Source of the DNA: Dehalococcoidia bacterium UBA2160
GTDB taxonomy: Bacteria; Chloroflexota; Dehalococcoidia; Lucifugimonadales; UBA1123
DNA: 39,116 bases
Assembly: GCA_002328865.1 (NCBI GenBank)
Contig: DCWO01000173.1
Span: forward strand, 1 to 39,116
Reading direction: 5' to 3'
Shown here: positions 31,516 through 39,116 of the stretch, piece by piece
Layout of the letters: each line of letters starts with the position of its first letter
Position numbering within the stretch: position 1 is the stretch's first letter
Program-made: the position numbers and the translations under genes
Notes under the pieces: generated by a model
Seen by the model: only the letters and a program-made list of their open reading frames with translations
Databases searched by the model: none
What the model was told of the DNA's origin: nothing

Positions 31516-32415
31516 TCAATCGACCACGGTATGAAGTCCGATGCGCTTCAGTCCCTGCCGCACGTGGACCTGGGCGCCGGTCTCCTGGCCGAACCAGATA
31601 TGGTGATACGGGACCACCCGCGCGTAGTAGCGCGCCCTATTCGGCAACCGCTGGTCGGTGTTGCCGGCGTAGTGTTCCAACACATCTTTCGCGAACGCTT
31701 CGCCCATTTCGTTCAACATGCCGGTGACATCCATCGCCGGGTCTCCGATCTGAGCGTCCTCCCAATCGATGACCCCGACGACTCTGCTTTGCCCGTAATC
31801 GCAGATGATGTGCTCCGGGCCGAGGTCTGCGTGAACGAGGGCAGGCACGAAACTGAAGTTTTCATCGTCGTCCAGAAATTCGTGCCAGAACGCGGACTCG
31901 GCGCGTTGCGCTTCAACGTCGAGCAACGGAAACACGTCTTGCTGCGCGCGCTCGAACATCGCCTGATACTGGCGGCGCCAGCCGTCCGCGGTCACGGGCG
32001 CCACGTTTGCCGTCGCCAGGCCGTCCGTCGGAATGCTGTGAAGGGCGGAGAGCAGCTCACCGATGTCTCGGGCCAGTTGGCGTCGTTGCGTTTGAACGGG
32101 GAGGGAATCTCGGTGCAACTGCTGGCCCTGAATCTTATCGTAGCCGACGAACAACGCGGGGTCGTCCGGCCGGTCTCTGGCGATCACATCGTAACTCGGC
32201 ACTGCCACCGGCAACGCTTCGGCCAGCAGCGGCAGCAGCAGAATCTCCGTCTCGACTCCATGCGCGATCTCCGGTCGACGCGGGAAACGGAATATTCGCC
32301 GGCCGTTCACCTCGAGCACGTACGAACTCCAACCGTCGGTGATCGGCTCACACGTCCGTATTTCAATGCCCGGAAGATGGGCTTCCAGCAGACGCCTGTA
32401 GCCGTCGGCATCCAT
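31516..32415 (-). CDS. APH-type phosphotransferase, copy 2
   Basis: A 299-residue paralogue of the neighbouring kinase, colinear with it from MDADGYRRLLE to the C-terminus. The catalytic loop HADLGPEHII (His195, Asp197, His202) and VIDWEDAQIGDPAMD (Asp217) are intact. The frame is open 45 codons further upstream, but the ATG at 32415 aligns exactly with the start of copy 1. The gene faces away from the amidohydrolase gene, with 134 bases between the starts. Confidence 0.85.
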   Translation of the reverse strand: MDADGYRRLLEAHLPGIEIRTCEPITDGWSSYVLEVNGRRIFRFPRRPEIAHGVETEILLLPLLAEALPVAVPSYDVIARDRPDDPALFVGYDKIQGQQLHRDSLPVQTQRRQLARDIGELLSALHSIPTDGLATANVAPVTADGWRRQYQAMFERAQQDVFPLLDVEAQRAESAFWHEFLDDDENFSFVPALVHADLGPEHIICDYGQSRVVGVIDWEDAQIGDPAMDVTGMLNEMGEAFAKDVLEHYAGNTDQRLPNRARYYARVVPYHHIWFGQETGAQVHVRQGLKRIGLHTVVD

Positions 32416-32436
32416 CGGTTCCGGTCGACTGCCCTG

Positions 32437-32445
32437 TGATATACT
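32437..32445 (+). promoter_or_regulatory. Extended -10 promoter for the amidohydrolase gene
   Basis: TGA-TATACT at 32437-32445 is an extended -10 element with one mismatch in the hexamer; no good -35 is seen. It would start transcription near 32452, about 100 bases before the ATG. Confidence 0.35.
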
Positions 32446-32549
32446 TCGCTCGGTCATCAGGCAGGCACAAATTCCTCGCGATTGCGACACTCTCGTCAAG
32501 CTTTGGCGCCACTTCGGCACACACCCTATTCGATCCAGGAGAACGGGCA

Positions 32550-34130
32550 ATGTTCGACCTCATAGTATCAGGCGGCACGGTCCTTGACGGCACGGGCCAA
32601 CCGGGATTTCGGGCCGATGTGGGCATCACGGGCGAGACGATCGAAGCGATCGGCGACCTGTCGCAGGCCGAGACTCGACGGGTGATCGACGCCACCGGAC
32701 TGGCGGTGTCGCCGGGTTTCATCGACAGCCACGCGCACTCCGACGGCGTGCTTCTCCTCGACCCGCAGCACGCCAACGGGCTGCGTCAGGGTGTGACCAC
32801 CGAGATTCTCGGGCAGGACGGCTTGTCCTACGCTCCCCTGTCCGCGGACAATTACAAGGTCTACCGCCGTTACCTGTCTGGCATCCTCGGCGAGCCTCCG
32901 GACGACCTGGACATGAGCAGCGTCGCCGCGTTTCGGTCCCACTACCACAAGAAGGTCGCAATCAACACGGCGTACTGCGTCGCCCACGGCGCGGTCAGAC
33001 TGGAAACGCTTGGATTCCATGACACGCCTTTGGTCGGCGACGACCTCGCCAACGCCCAACGCCTTATCCGAGAAGGGATCGAACAAGGGGCTGTAGGCTT
33101 CGCCACAGGGATGTCGTACCACCCCAACGCGTGGAGCGACACCGCGGAGATGGTGGAGCTCAACCGAGCGACCGCCGAGGCCGGAGGCGTATACGTCACC
33201 CACCTGCGCGACGTGAACACCGACCGTGCATTCGGCGGAGGCGGCGTCAACGAGGCACTGGAGATCGGACGGCGATCCGGGGTGAAGGTCCACTTCTCCC
33301 ACTACCGCACCCAGGCCGACAACGCCGGACAGGTGACACAGCGCATGGAGGCCATCGACCGCGCCAAGGCTCAAGGCGTCGACTGCTCGCTGGAGCTCTA
33401 CCCCTACCCGACCGGCAGCTCGTTTCCGTTGAGCTTCCTGCCTAGCTACGCCCACGAGGGCGGCCCGGACGCGATCATGGAGCTACTCAAGGACCCGGTC
33501 GAGCGGTCACGCATGACCGAGCACCTGGAATCGAATCCGGCCCGACGGCTCGACGAATCCGTGTTCACGTACATGCGGCACAACAAGCACTTGGAAGGCA
33601 TGAGCCTGCCCGACGTCGCGCGCGACCGGGGCAAGTCTCTGACCGAAACTCTGCTCGACCTTCTGTCCGAGGAAGACGGGCAGATCTGCTACCGGGGCGC
33701 CCCGCCGGACAGCGTCCGCGTGTGGCAACAGGTCAGCCGCGACTGCGTGGAGTTTTTGTCCAGGCCGGACTTCATGGTCGGCAGCGATTCCATTCCCATC
33801 GGCTCGATGCCACACCCGCGAGCATACGGCTGCTTCCCACGATTCCTGGGCAGGCTTCGACGTCAGTTCCCGATCATCAGCCTGGAGCAGATGGTCCAGC
33901 GTATGACCGACAACCCGGCGCGCAGGTTTGGACTGACGAAGCGCGGCCGCATCGAAACCGGGCACTTCGCCGACATCGTCGTCTTCGACCCGGACCATGT
34001 CATCGACAACGCGACCTATGACGACCCGATCCAGTTCCCGACCGGGATCCCGTTCGTGGTCGTGAACGGGCAGGTTGCCGTCGACAACGAACGTTGCACG
34101 GGCGTTCTCGCCGGACAGGCCGTGCCATAA
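32550..34130 (+). CDS. N-acyl-D-amino-acid deacylase family amidohydrolase
   Basis: A 526-residue member of the D-aminoacylase/amidohydrolase superfamily, which hydrolyses N-acyl-D-amino acids or related amides with a zinc centre. Metal motifs are FIDSHAHSD (His61, His63, Asp65), VYVTHLRDV, KVHFSHYRT and VGSDSIPIG with the catalytic Asp. At the place where D-aminoacylases have a metal-bridging Cys (GNCG), this protein reads GQDG, as in a distinct branch of the family, so the substrate may differ. AGGAG eight bases before the ATG supports the start at 32550; the frame is open upstream but without similarity. Confidence 0.88.
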   Translation: MFDLIVSGGTVLDGTGQPGFRADVGITGETIEAIGDLSQAETRRVIDATGLAVSPGFIDSHAHSDGVLLLDPQHANGLRQGVTTEILGQDGLSYAPLSADNYKVYRRYLSGILGEPPDDLDMSSVAAFRSHYHKKVAINTAYCVAHGAVRLETLGFHDTPLVGDDLANAQRLIREGIEQGAVGFATGMSYHPNAWSDTAEMVELNRATAEAGGVYVTHLRDVNTDRAFGGGGVNEALEIGRRSGVKVHFSHYRTQADNAGQVTQRMEAIDRAKAQGVDCSLELYPYPTGSSFPLSFLPSYAHEGGPDAIMELLKDPVERSRMTEHLESNPARRLDESVFTYMRHNKHLEGMSLPDVARDRGKSLTETLLDLLSEEDGQICYRGAPPDSVRVWQQVSRDCVEFLSRPDFMVGSDSIPIGSMPHPRAYGCFPRFLGRLRRQFPIISLEQMVQRMTDNPARRFGLTKRGRIETGHFADIVVFDPDHVIDNATYDDPIQFPTGIPFVVVNGQVAVDNERCTGVLAGQAVP

Positions 34131-34200
34131 CGGCATCGAAGCGACGCGGACACATCCAACTTTCGTGGCGGAGTCCGCAAGCCCGCGTGCCGAGCGCTGA

Positions 34201-34944
34201 ATGATGCCTTCTCTGGCCGAAGCCGTCGTCGCCGCGGTGATGGTGTTCGTCGGCTCCACTGTCCTGGGCACGGTGGGGTTCGGAATGGGCCTCAGCACTT
34301 CGCCGGTGCTCCTTCTGGTTTTCGACCCACAGACCGTTGTCGTGGTGATCAACACCATCTCGATCGCCCTGTTCGTGTTGGTGATAGCGAAAAACCGTAC
34401 GCACCTGCACGTTCGCGAGATCACGCCCATCAGCATCGCCGGCCTCGCCGGTGTTCCCGTCGCCGTCTACGTCTTGAGCGCCGTGAGCGCCGGAGTCCTG
34501 CGGATCGGCATCACGGCGCTGATCCTGGCATTGACGGCGTTGACCGCGACAAATTTCCGGAGCCGGTTGCCTCCGGGCGGCCTCCTCGGTCTCGTAGTCG
34601 GTTTCATCGTATCGGTGCTGATCAACACGACGGGAATCGGCGGGCCGCTCATCGTGCTGTATGCGCTGTCCCGGGGATGGTCGCGGAACGAGGTGCGCGC
34701 GTCCCTGGCACTGTATTTCCTGGTGATCGAGGGCGCCGGAGTTACGGGCTACATCGTGTCCGGGTTGTTGACGCAAGAGCGGGCAGTGCTAGTGCTGATC
34801 GTTTTGGCGCCGCTGGTGCTCGGTTTCTGGCTGGCCACGAACCTGGTGGGCCGGATGAACGAGGCAGTCTTCCGGCGGGCGGTGCTGTCTGTCATCACGG
34901 TCGCGAGCGTCGTGGTATTGGTTCGCGAGTTGGCGACGCTGTAG
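34201..34944 (+). CDS. TSUP family (TauE/SafE) membrane transporter
   Basis: A 247-residue membrane protein with about eight helices. It shows the two half-repeats of the TauE/SafE family: GSTVLGTVGFGMGLSTSPVLLL near residues 18-39 and GFIVSVLINTTGIGGPLIVLY near 134-154. Members export sulfite, sulfoacetate or other small organic anions; the substrate here is unknown. It follows the amidohydrolase after 70 bases and may be cotranscribed with it. The start is ATG 34201 or the adjacent ATG 34204; the ribosome-binding site is weak. Confidence 0.85.
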   Translation: MMPSLAEAVVAAVMVFVGSTVLGTVGFGMGLSTSPVLLLVFDPQTVVVVINTISIALFVLVIAKNRTHLHVREITPISIAGLAGVPVAVYVLSAVSAGVLRIGITALILALTALTATNFRSRLPPGGLLGLVVGFIVSVLINTTGIGGPLIVLYALSRGWSRNEVRASLALYFLVIEGAGVTGYIVSGLLTQERAVLVLIVLAPLVLGFWLATNLVGRMNEAVFRRAVLSVITVASVVVLVRELATL

Positions 34945-35021
34945 CGTCCTGTTTTCGAAGGCACGGAGGGAAACCACAACACGGACCAGTTCTGTCCCGC
35001 CCGCTCGCCCTCGAAGGTTCT

Positions 35022-35085
35022 ATGGGGGACGCCCCCATGTCCCCGGCAAGGGGCTCTGCCCCTCGCCGATCCCTCGGATCCCTCA
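35022..35085. repeat. Composite palindromic intergenic repeat
   Basis: Two adjacent stable hairpins (7-bp perfect stem with three-base loop; 9-bp stem with one mismatch and three-base loop) and a short tandem repeat form one unit. They could terminate transcription of the TSUP gene, but without a U-tract a repeat origin is more likely. The pattern of G-runs mirrored by C-runs is familiar from intergenic repeats of environmental Chloroflexota genomes (recollection, not a search). Confidence 0.5.
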
Positions 35086-35178
35086 GCAATTCGCCGGACC
35101 AAGAATCCAGCGAATATCGCCAGCAACATCGGGCGCCGTGGACCTATCCGTGGCGAGCAACCGCGCTGCCGTCCGCTC

Positions 35179-35207
35179 TTGTACGGCGTCATCGCACCGC
35201 CTACAAT
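35179..35207 (+). promoter_or_regulatory. Candidate promoter of the enolase-superfamily gene
   Basis: TTGTAC at 35179-35184 (3 of 6) and TACAAT at 35202-35207 (5 of 6) are 17 bases apart. Transcription would begin near 35214, leaving a 24-base leader that contains the AAGGAG site at 35227-35232. Confidence 0.4.
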
Positions 35208-35237
35208 ATCCTCCGACAACGTCGTGAAGGAGAACAC

Positions 35238-36377
35238 ATGAAGATCACCAAAGTCGAGGCAATCGGCGTCAGTCGCTACCTCTACGCAAAGGTCCACACC
35301 GACGAGGGCATCACCGGCCTCGGCGAATCCGGCGCCTGGGGATTTCTCGAGGCGTCGAAGTCCGCCATCGAAACGCTTGGGCGCTATTTGATCGGCAAGG
35401 ACCCGCTGCTGATCGAGCACCATTGGCAGTACATGAACCGCTTCAGCCACTTCAGAGGCTCGGCGATCCTGGGCGCTCTCAGCGCTCTGGACATCGCGCT
35501 GTGGGACATCGCCGGCAAGCACTTCGGCGTGCCTGTCTATCAACTACTAGGGGGCAAGACCAGGGACAAGGCCCGAGTTTACTACCACGTTTTCGGCAAC
35601 ACCAAGGAGACCCTTGTCCAAGGCGTCAAAGACGCCAAAGAGCAAGGTTTTACGGCCGTGGGCCATCTGACGCCGTTCCTGGACGAAGCCCGGGACAAGC
35701 CCTATTTCAAGACGCACGCTGCCAAGATGTCGGACGCTATCGACACCGTCGGCGCATACCGGGACGCCGTGGGCAACGACGTGGACCTCTGCATCGAAAT
35801 CCACCGTCGCCTAACGCCGGCCGAAGCCATCGTTCTGGCCCGAGGCATCGAACAGTTCAACCCGTTCTTCTACGAGGACCCGATCCTGCCCGACAACCTC
35901 GACGCAATGGGCTTGGTTGCCCAACATATCTCGATTCCGATCGCCACCGGCGAACGTCTGCACACGATCCACGAGTTCGACATGCTGCTGAAACGCGGTG
36001 CTGTCCAATACGTTCGACCCGACGTTTGCCTTGTTGGCGGGATAACCAGCGCGAAGAAGATCGCGGCGCTGGCCGAAGCCAACTACGTCGGCGTCGTGCC
36101 CCACAACCCGCTGAGTCCAGTCAGCACCGCGGCCTGCCTGCAGATCGCCGCGTGCATCCCGAACTTCGCGCTCCAGGAGTATCCTATCGGCGAGCACGAA
36201 GCGCCGAAGAACGAGATCGTCAAATCGGCGATCCATCAGGAGAACGGCTACCTCATCATTCCGGACACGCCGGGAATCGGCATCGAGTTGATGGACGACG
36301 CGGCCGAGAGACACCCGTTCATGCCCCGCGTCGTCAACACCCGACTCAACGAAGACGGCTCGGTGATGGATCAGTAG
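35238..36377 (+). CDS. Enolase-superfamily (mandelate racemase/muconate lactonizing) dehydratase
   Basis: A 379-residue sugar-acid dehydratase-like protein. Metal ligands fit Glu187 (CIEIHRR), Glu213 (FFYEDP) and Glu239 (ATGERL). The pairs His189 and His289 (VVPHNP) and the late Glu314 (LQEYP) match the galactonate/mannonate dehydratase branch. The first ligand is Glu where that branch normally has Asp. The frame is open for 187 codons upstream over the TSUP gene, but AAGGAG five bases before the ATG at 35238 and the conserved MKITKVEAIGV start settle it. It probably abstracts the alpha proton of an aldonic acid; the substrate is unknown. Confidence 0.9.
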   Translation: MKITKVEAIGVSRYLYAKVHTDEGITGLGESGAWGFLEASKSAIETLGRYLIGKDPLLIEHHWQYMNRFSHFRGSAILGALSALDIALWDIAGKHFGVPVYQLLGGKTRDKARVYYHVFGNTKETLVQGVKDAKEQGFTAVGHLTPFLDEARDKPYFKTHAAKMSDAIDTVGAYRDAVGNDVDLCIEIHRRLTPAEAIVLARGIEQFNPFFYEDPILPDNLDAMGLVAQHISIPIATGERLHTIHEFDMLLKRGAVQYVRPDVCLVGGITSAKKIAALAEANYVGVVPHNPLSPVSTAACLQIAACIPNFALQEYPIGEHEAPKNEIVKSAIHQENGYLIIPDTPGIGIELMDDAAERHPFMPRVVNTRLNEDGSVMDQ

Positions 36378-36475
36378 ATCCGAGTCGTTTCGATCAGCCA
36401 GACACACCCTCGCTCGAATGACGATTGGATCGCGTCTGCCGACCTGCGCGCGAGCCGTGAAGGACCAGTCGACTC

Positions 36476-37687
36476 ATGACGAACGCCCATAACGGACTGG
36501 AAATACGCCCGCTGCCGGAGGACGAGTTCAACTCGTGGGTCCGCACTTCCATGCGCGGGTTCGGCGCTCACAGTTCACCCGCCTCGGAGAGGCATTTCCG
36601 AGGGCTGATCGAGCCTGACCGCGCCATCGCGGCCTATGTCGATGGAGGCCTGGTCGGCACTGCGACCGCTGGGTCTTTCGACCTGACCATTCCCGGCGGC
36701 GAGCTTCCCATGCCCTTGGTTGGCGCCGTCGCGGTTCAGCCGACGCACCAGAGGCGAGGCGTCCTAAGCGCGATGATGGCGAACCAGATGGCTGATTTCC
36801 GAGAGCGCGGCGAAATCGTCGCGGGACTGAGCGCTTCCGAGAGCCTGATTTACGCCAGGTTCGGCTATGGCATCGCCACGTGGTCCGAAGACTGGACGAT
36901 GCCTCGCGTCCACGCCGACCTGTCCGATGCGCCCACAAACTCCGGCAGGCTTCGGTTCGTCGATCCTGAAGACGTCGGCGAGGTATGGCCCAGCATCTAC
37001 GAGCAAGTCCGGCCCCACCGCGTCGGATTGGTCCGCTTTCCTGAAAAGTGGTGGCCCACTTTTGCAACCGACCTGGAGACGTGGCGTCAAGGCGCCAGCG
37101 CCTTCTTCCACGTGGTGTATGAAGGTGAGTCGGGCAGCGAAGGTTTCGTCACGTACCGAATCCGCGACAACTCGCAGGTGTTGGTGATAATGCTCCTGGG
37201 CGCGACACCGGAGGCTGAAGTCGCGCTATGGCGATTCTGCTTCGGCGTCGATTTGATGGATTCGATGTTTGCCCCGAACCGACCCGCGGACGACCAGCTT
37301 CCCTGGATGCTGAAGGATCCGCGCCGGCTCGAGCGCTCGGTGCGCGACCACCTTTGGCTTCGCTTGGTGGACGTCCGAGCCGCATTGTCGGCGCGCAGCT
37401 ACGCGTCCGGATGCAGCGTGGTGCTCGAAGTGCATGACTCCTTCTGCCCGTGGAACGAGGGCCGCTACGTGCTCGAGACCGGACCCGACGGCGCGGCTTG
37501 CAGACCGACGACCCGCTCACCTGACTTGGAGCTGTCGGTGTCGGAACTGGCGTCCGCGTACCTGGGCGGAACGACCCTGGCCACGCTCCAGGACGCCGGG
37601 CGAGTCGAAGAGCATCGCTCGGGCGCGATCCGCGAGTTCGACCGGGGGTTGGCCACAGAACGCCAGCCCTGGATGATCGAGTTCTAG
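36476..37687 (+). CDS. Eis-like GNAT acetyltransferase, copy 1
   Basis: A 403-residue protein of the Eis family: an N-terminal GNAT domain with the acetyl-CoA motif VQPTHQRRGVLSAMM (88-102), a second degenerate GNAT unit, and a C-terminal sterol-carrier-like domain. Tyr126 (SESLIYARFGYG) and the terminal Phe403 carboxylate match the general acid Tyr126 and base Phe402 of Mycobacterium tuberculosis Eis, which is 402 residues. Eis acetylates amines, including aminoglycosides; the natural substrate here is unknown. The start is the ATG at 36476. The 98 bases upstream hold no clear promoter. Confidence 0.88.
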   Translation: MTNAHNGLEIRPLPEDEFNSWVRTSMRGFGAHSSPASERHFRGLIEPDRAIAAYVDGGLVGTATAGSFDLTIPGGELPMPLVGAVAVQPTHQRRGVLSAMMANQMADFRERGEIVAGLSASESLIYARFGYGIATWSEDWTMPRVHADLSDAPTNSGRLRFVDPEDVGEVWPSIYEQVRPHRVGLVRFPEKWWPTFATDLETWRQGASAFFHVVYEGESGSEGFVTYRIRDNSQVLVIMLLGATPEAEVALWRFCFGVDLMDSMFAPNRPADDQLPWMLKDPRRLERSVRDHLWLRLVDVRAALSARSYASGCSVVLEVHDSFCPWNEGRYVLETGPDGAACRPTTRSPDLELSVSELASAYLGGTTLATLQDAGRVEEHRSGAIREFDRGLATERQPWMIEF

Positions 37688-37833
37688 CCGTCGGGTTCGG
37701 AACCGCGTTGCCAACTCACCGCAGACGTCGTGGTCATTGCCGACAACTCCGCAGTCTCCGACGAACTACCGAACCAGCCAGCCCGTAGCCTGACAGAGGC
37801 TTCGCGGGCAGATCCCGAAAGGTCAATCGCTGC

Positions 37834-39048
37834 ATGAAGGGCATTCCCGAAGAATTGGAAATCAGACCGCTGCCCGAAGGCGATTTCAATGCTTGGTCAA
37901 GCACGCTCAGGCGTGCGTTCGGCGGGCATTCATCGTCGGATATGGAAGAATTCCACCGGCAGTTCTTTGATGTCGACCGAGCGATTGCTGCTTTCGACGG
38001 CGGCGAGATCGTCGGCGCCGCGGCGGCGATATCGTTTGAGCTGACCGTTCCCGGGGGGCCGCTCCCGATGGCATTGGTGGACGCGGTCGCGGTGCTGCCA
38101 ACCCACCGCAGGCGCGGCGTCCTTCGGTCGATGATGCAGCATCAGATGACCGAATTCCGTCAACGCGGCGAGATAATCGCCGGACTCGGAGCCTCCGAGA
38201 GCCTGATCTACCAGCGGTTCGGCTATGGCATCGCCAGTTGGACCGAAAGCTGGAAGATGCCTCGAGTGCATGCGAATTTTGCCGACGCGTCCGCGCCTGA
38301 CGGCGAATTCCGGTTCGTCGAGCCGGACGAAGTGGGCACTTTATGGCCTCGCATCTACGAGCGGGTGCGGCCCGATCGGGTCGGCATGTTCCGCTATCCG
38401 GATTCATGGTGGCGCGCGTTGGCATCGGACCCGGAGGAGATGCGGCACGGCGCCAGCGCCTTCTTCCACGTGGTGTATGAAGACGAAACCGGGGATGAGG
38501 GCTTCGTCACGTACCGTGTGAGGAACAACGGGTCGGAGGTCTTCGTGTTCATGCTGTTGGGCGCGACTCCGAAGGCCGAGACGGCGCTGTGGCGTTACGT
38601 CTTCGGCATCGACCTGATGAACTCGACGGCAGCCCGAGATCGCCCCGTGGACGACCCGCTGCCGTGGACGCTCGCGGATCCGCGGAGGTTGGAACGCTCG
38701 GTTCGTGACAAATTCTGGCTCAGGTTGGTAGACGTATCCGCCGTCATGTCGACGAGGAGCTACGCGTCAGAGTGCAGCGTCGTGCTCGACGTTCGCGATT
38801 CGTTCTGTCCGTGGAACGAAGGACGGTACATACTCGAGACCGGCCCGGACGGCGCCAGTTGCACGCCAACCAACCGCTCGCCCGACCTGGCGCTCTCGGT
38901 CTCGGAACTGGCTTCGGTCTATCTGGGCGGCACGTCGCTAGAGACGCTTCAACGCGCGGGCCGGGTCGAGGAGTTCCGCACAGGAGCGCTCTGAAACCTC
39001 GATCGCGCGCTGGCTACCGAACGGCAGCCCTGGACTATCGAGTTCTAG
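37834..39048 (+). pseudogene. Eis-like GNAT acetyltransferase, copy 2, with a late in-frame TGA
   Basis: A tandem paralogue of the preceding gene, colinear through the GNAT motif VLPTHRRRGVLRSMM, Tyr126 (SESLIYQRFGYG) and the C-terminal domain. It stops at TGA 38992-38994 after residue 386. The same frame then encodes NLDRALATERQPWTIEF and a TAG at 39046-39048, matching REFDRGLATERQPWMIEF at the end of copy 1. The TGA sits where copy 1 has Arg. Without the last 18 residues the protein lacks the C-terminal carboxylate used in Eis catalysis. It is listed as disrupted; the 386-residue product may still be made. The 146 bases between the copies hold nothing recognisable. Confidence 0.8.
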
Positions 39049-39063
39049 CGCCCTCGATTCGAT

Positions 39064-39116
39064 CTAGACCGGCAGGCCAAGATTGATGGTCTTGACTCGC
39101 CGCTCACTGGCGCCAA
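39064..39116 (-). CDS. Possible 3' end of a minus-strand gene (partial)
   Basis: From the window edge one minus-strand frame reads GASERRVKTINLGLPV and ends at TAG 39066-39064, converging on the Eis-like genes. It is too short to assign and may not be coding. Confidence 0.25.
   Translation of the reverse strand, partial: GASERRVKTINLGLPV

Larger units (their letters stand above)
34945..35237. other. Intergenic region with palindromic repeats
   Basis: This 293-base stretch has no convincing gene. Its first half is palindrome-rich: ATGGGGG-ACG-CCCCCAT at 35022-35038, then GGC-A-AGGGGC-TCT-GCCCCT-C-GCC at 35045-35067, then the tandem 9-mer GATCCCTCG/GATCCCTCA at 35068-35085. The composition and order look like a composite dispersed element. 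The second half holds the promoter of the next gene. Confidence 0.6.

Noticed and set aside
30630..31900. Loss of the catalytic-loop Asn in both kinases (HADxxxxH)
   Set aside because: His at this position is common in macrolide-type and related phosphotransferases, so it is not a sign of inactivation.
30342..32415. Aminoglycoside-resistance genes
   Set aside because: The APH fold is shared by many small-molecule kinases, and the duplicated linkage to rpiB argues for a metabolic role. No resistance-island features are present.
34677..35237. Long upstream extension of the dehydratase frame over the TSUP gene
   Set aside because: The translation is an out-of-frame reading of the transporter and of palindromic intergenic DNA; the consensus ribosome-binding site at 35227-35232 marks the start.
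1..39116. Alternative genetic code with TGA read as Trp or Gly
   Set aside because: Most genes here end at TGA exactly where their families end, often overlapping the next start, so TGA is a normal stop.
1..39116. CRISPR arrays, insertion sequences, phage genes, tRNA or rRNA genes
   Set aside because: No spaced direct repeats, transposase or integrase motifs, or cloverleaf-forming intergenic sequences were seen; all sizeable intergenic stretches were inspected.

Overview
The window (about 39 kb, G+C-rich by eye) reads as a chromosomal stretch of a free-living bacterium. Three things suggest Chloroflexota, most likely Dehalococcoidia/SAR202-like, although no rRNA or marker gene is present to prove it. 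One is an 11-subunit nuo operon without nuoEFG. Another is a set of families typical of that group: CaiB/BaiF CoA-transferases, an enolase-superfamily dehydratase, a luciferase-like oxidoreductase, a molybdenum hydroxylase and a D-aminoacylase. The third is dispersed palindromic repeats between genes. TTG start codons are frequent, several with strong Shine-Dalgarno sites, and the recognisable promoters are of the sigma-70 type.

Layout. (1) 38-10429, plus strand: respiratory complex I, nuoABCDHIJKLMN, with many stop/start overlaps, a promoter at the window start and a terminator-like hairpin after nuoN. (2) 10537-11640: an LmbE/PIG-L deacetylase and an orphan DUF433 protein. (3) 11702-14020, minus: a molybdopterin-binding hydroxylase large subunit without its partner subunits. 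(4) 14362-16442, plus: a two-gene unit of an alkaline-phosphatase-superfamily phosphodiesterase and a VTT/DedA-like membrane protein. (5) 16560-22884, minus: a five-gene CoA cluster made of a BioD-like P-loop protein, CoA-transferase alpha (interrupted by an in-frame TGA) and beta, a D-2-hydroxyacid dehydrogenase, and a tandem-fused CaiB/BaiF transferase. (6) 23067-26157, plus: cytochrome c maturation genes ccmH, ccmF and a CcmI-like protein. (7) 26215-29775: an LLM oxidoreductase and a DinB-fold protein (minus), divergent from a zinc alcohol dehydrogenase and a SAM methyltransferase (plus). (8) 29801-32415, minus: rpiB and two APH-type kinases with a decayed rpiB copy between them, the trace of a tandem duplication. 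(9) 32550-36377, plus: a D-aminoacylase-type amidohydrolase, a TSUP transporter and an enolase-superfamily dehydratase. (10) 36476-39048, plus: two tandem Eis-like acetyltransferases, the second cut by a TGA 18 codons before the family's end.

How the genes fit together: blocks 1 and 6 serve respiration (NAD(P)H- or ferredoxin-independent quinone reduction of unknown donor, and haem attachment to cytochromes). Blocks 3, 5, 7, 8 and 9 look like scattered organic-acid, sugar-acid, alcohol and amino-acid-derivative catabolism feeding that chain. No mobile element, CRISPR array, tRNA or rRNA was recognised. The most noteworthy signals are the duplicated kinase-rpiB unit with one rpiB in decay, two full-length genes each broken by one in-frame TGA, the fused CoA-transferase whose first half seems to lack the catalytic Asp, and a NuoM that lacks the usual proton-channel Lys.
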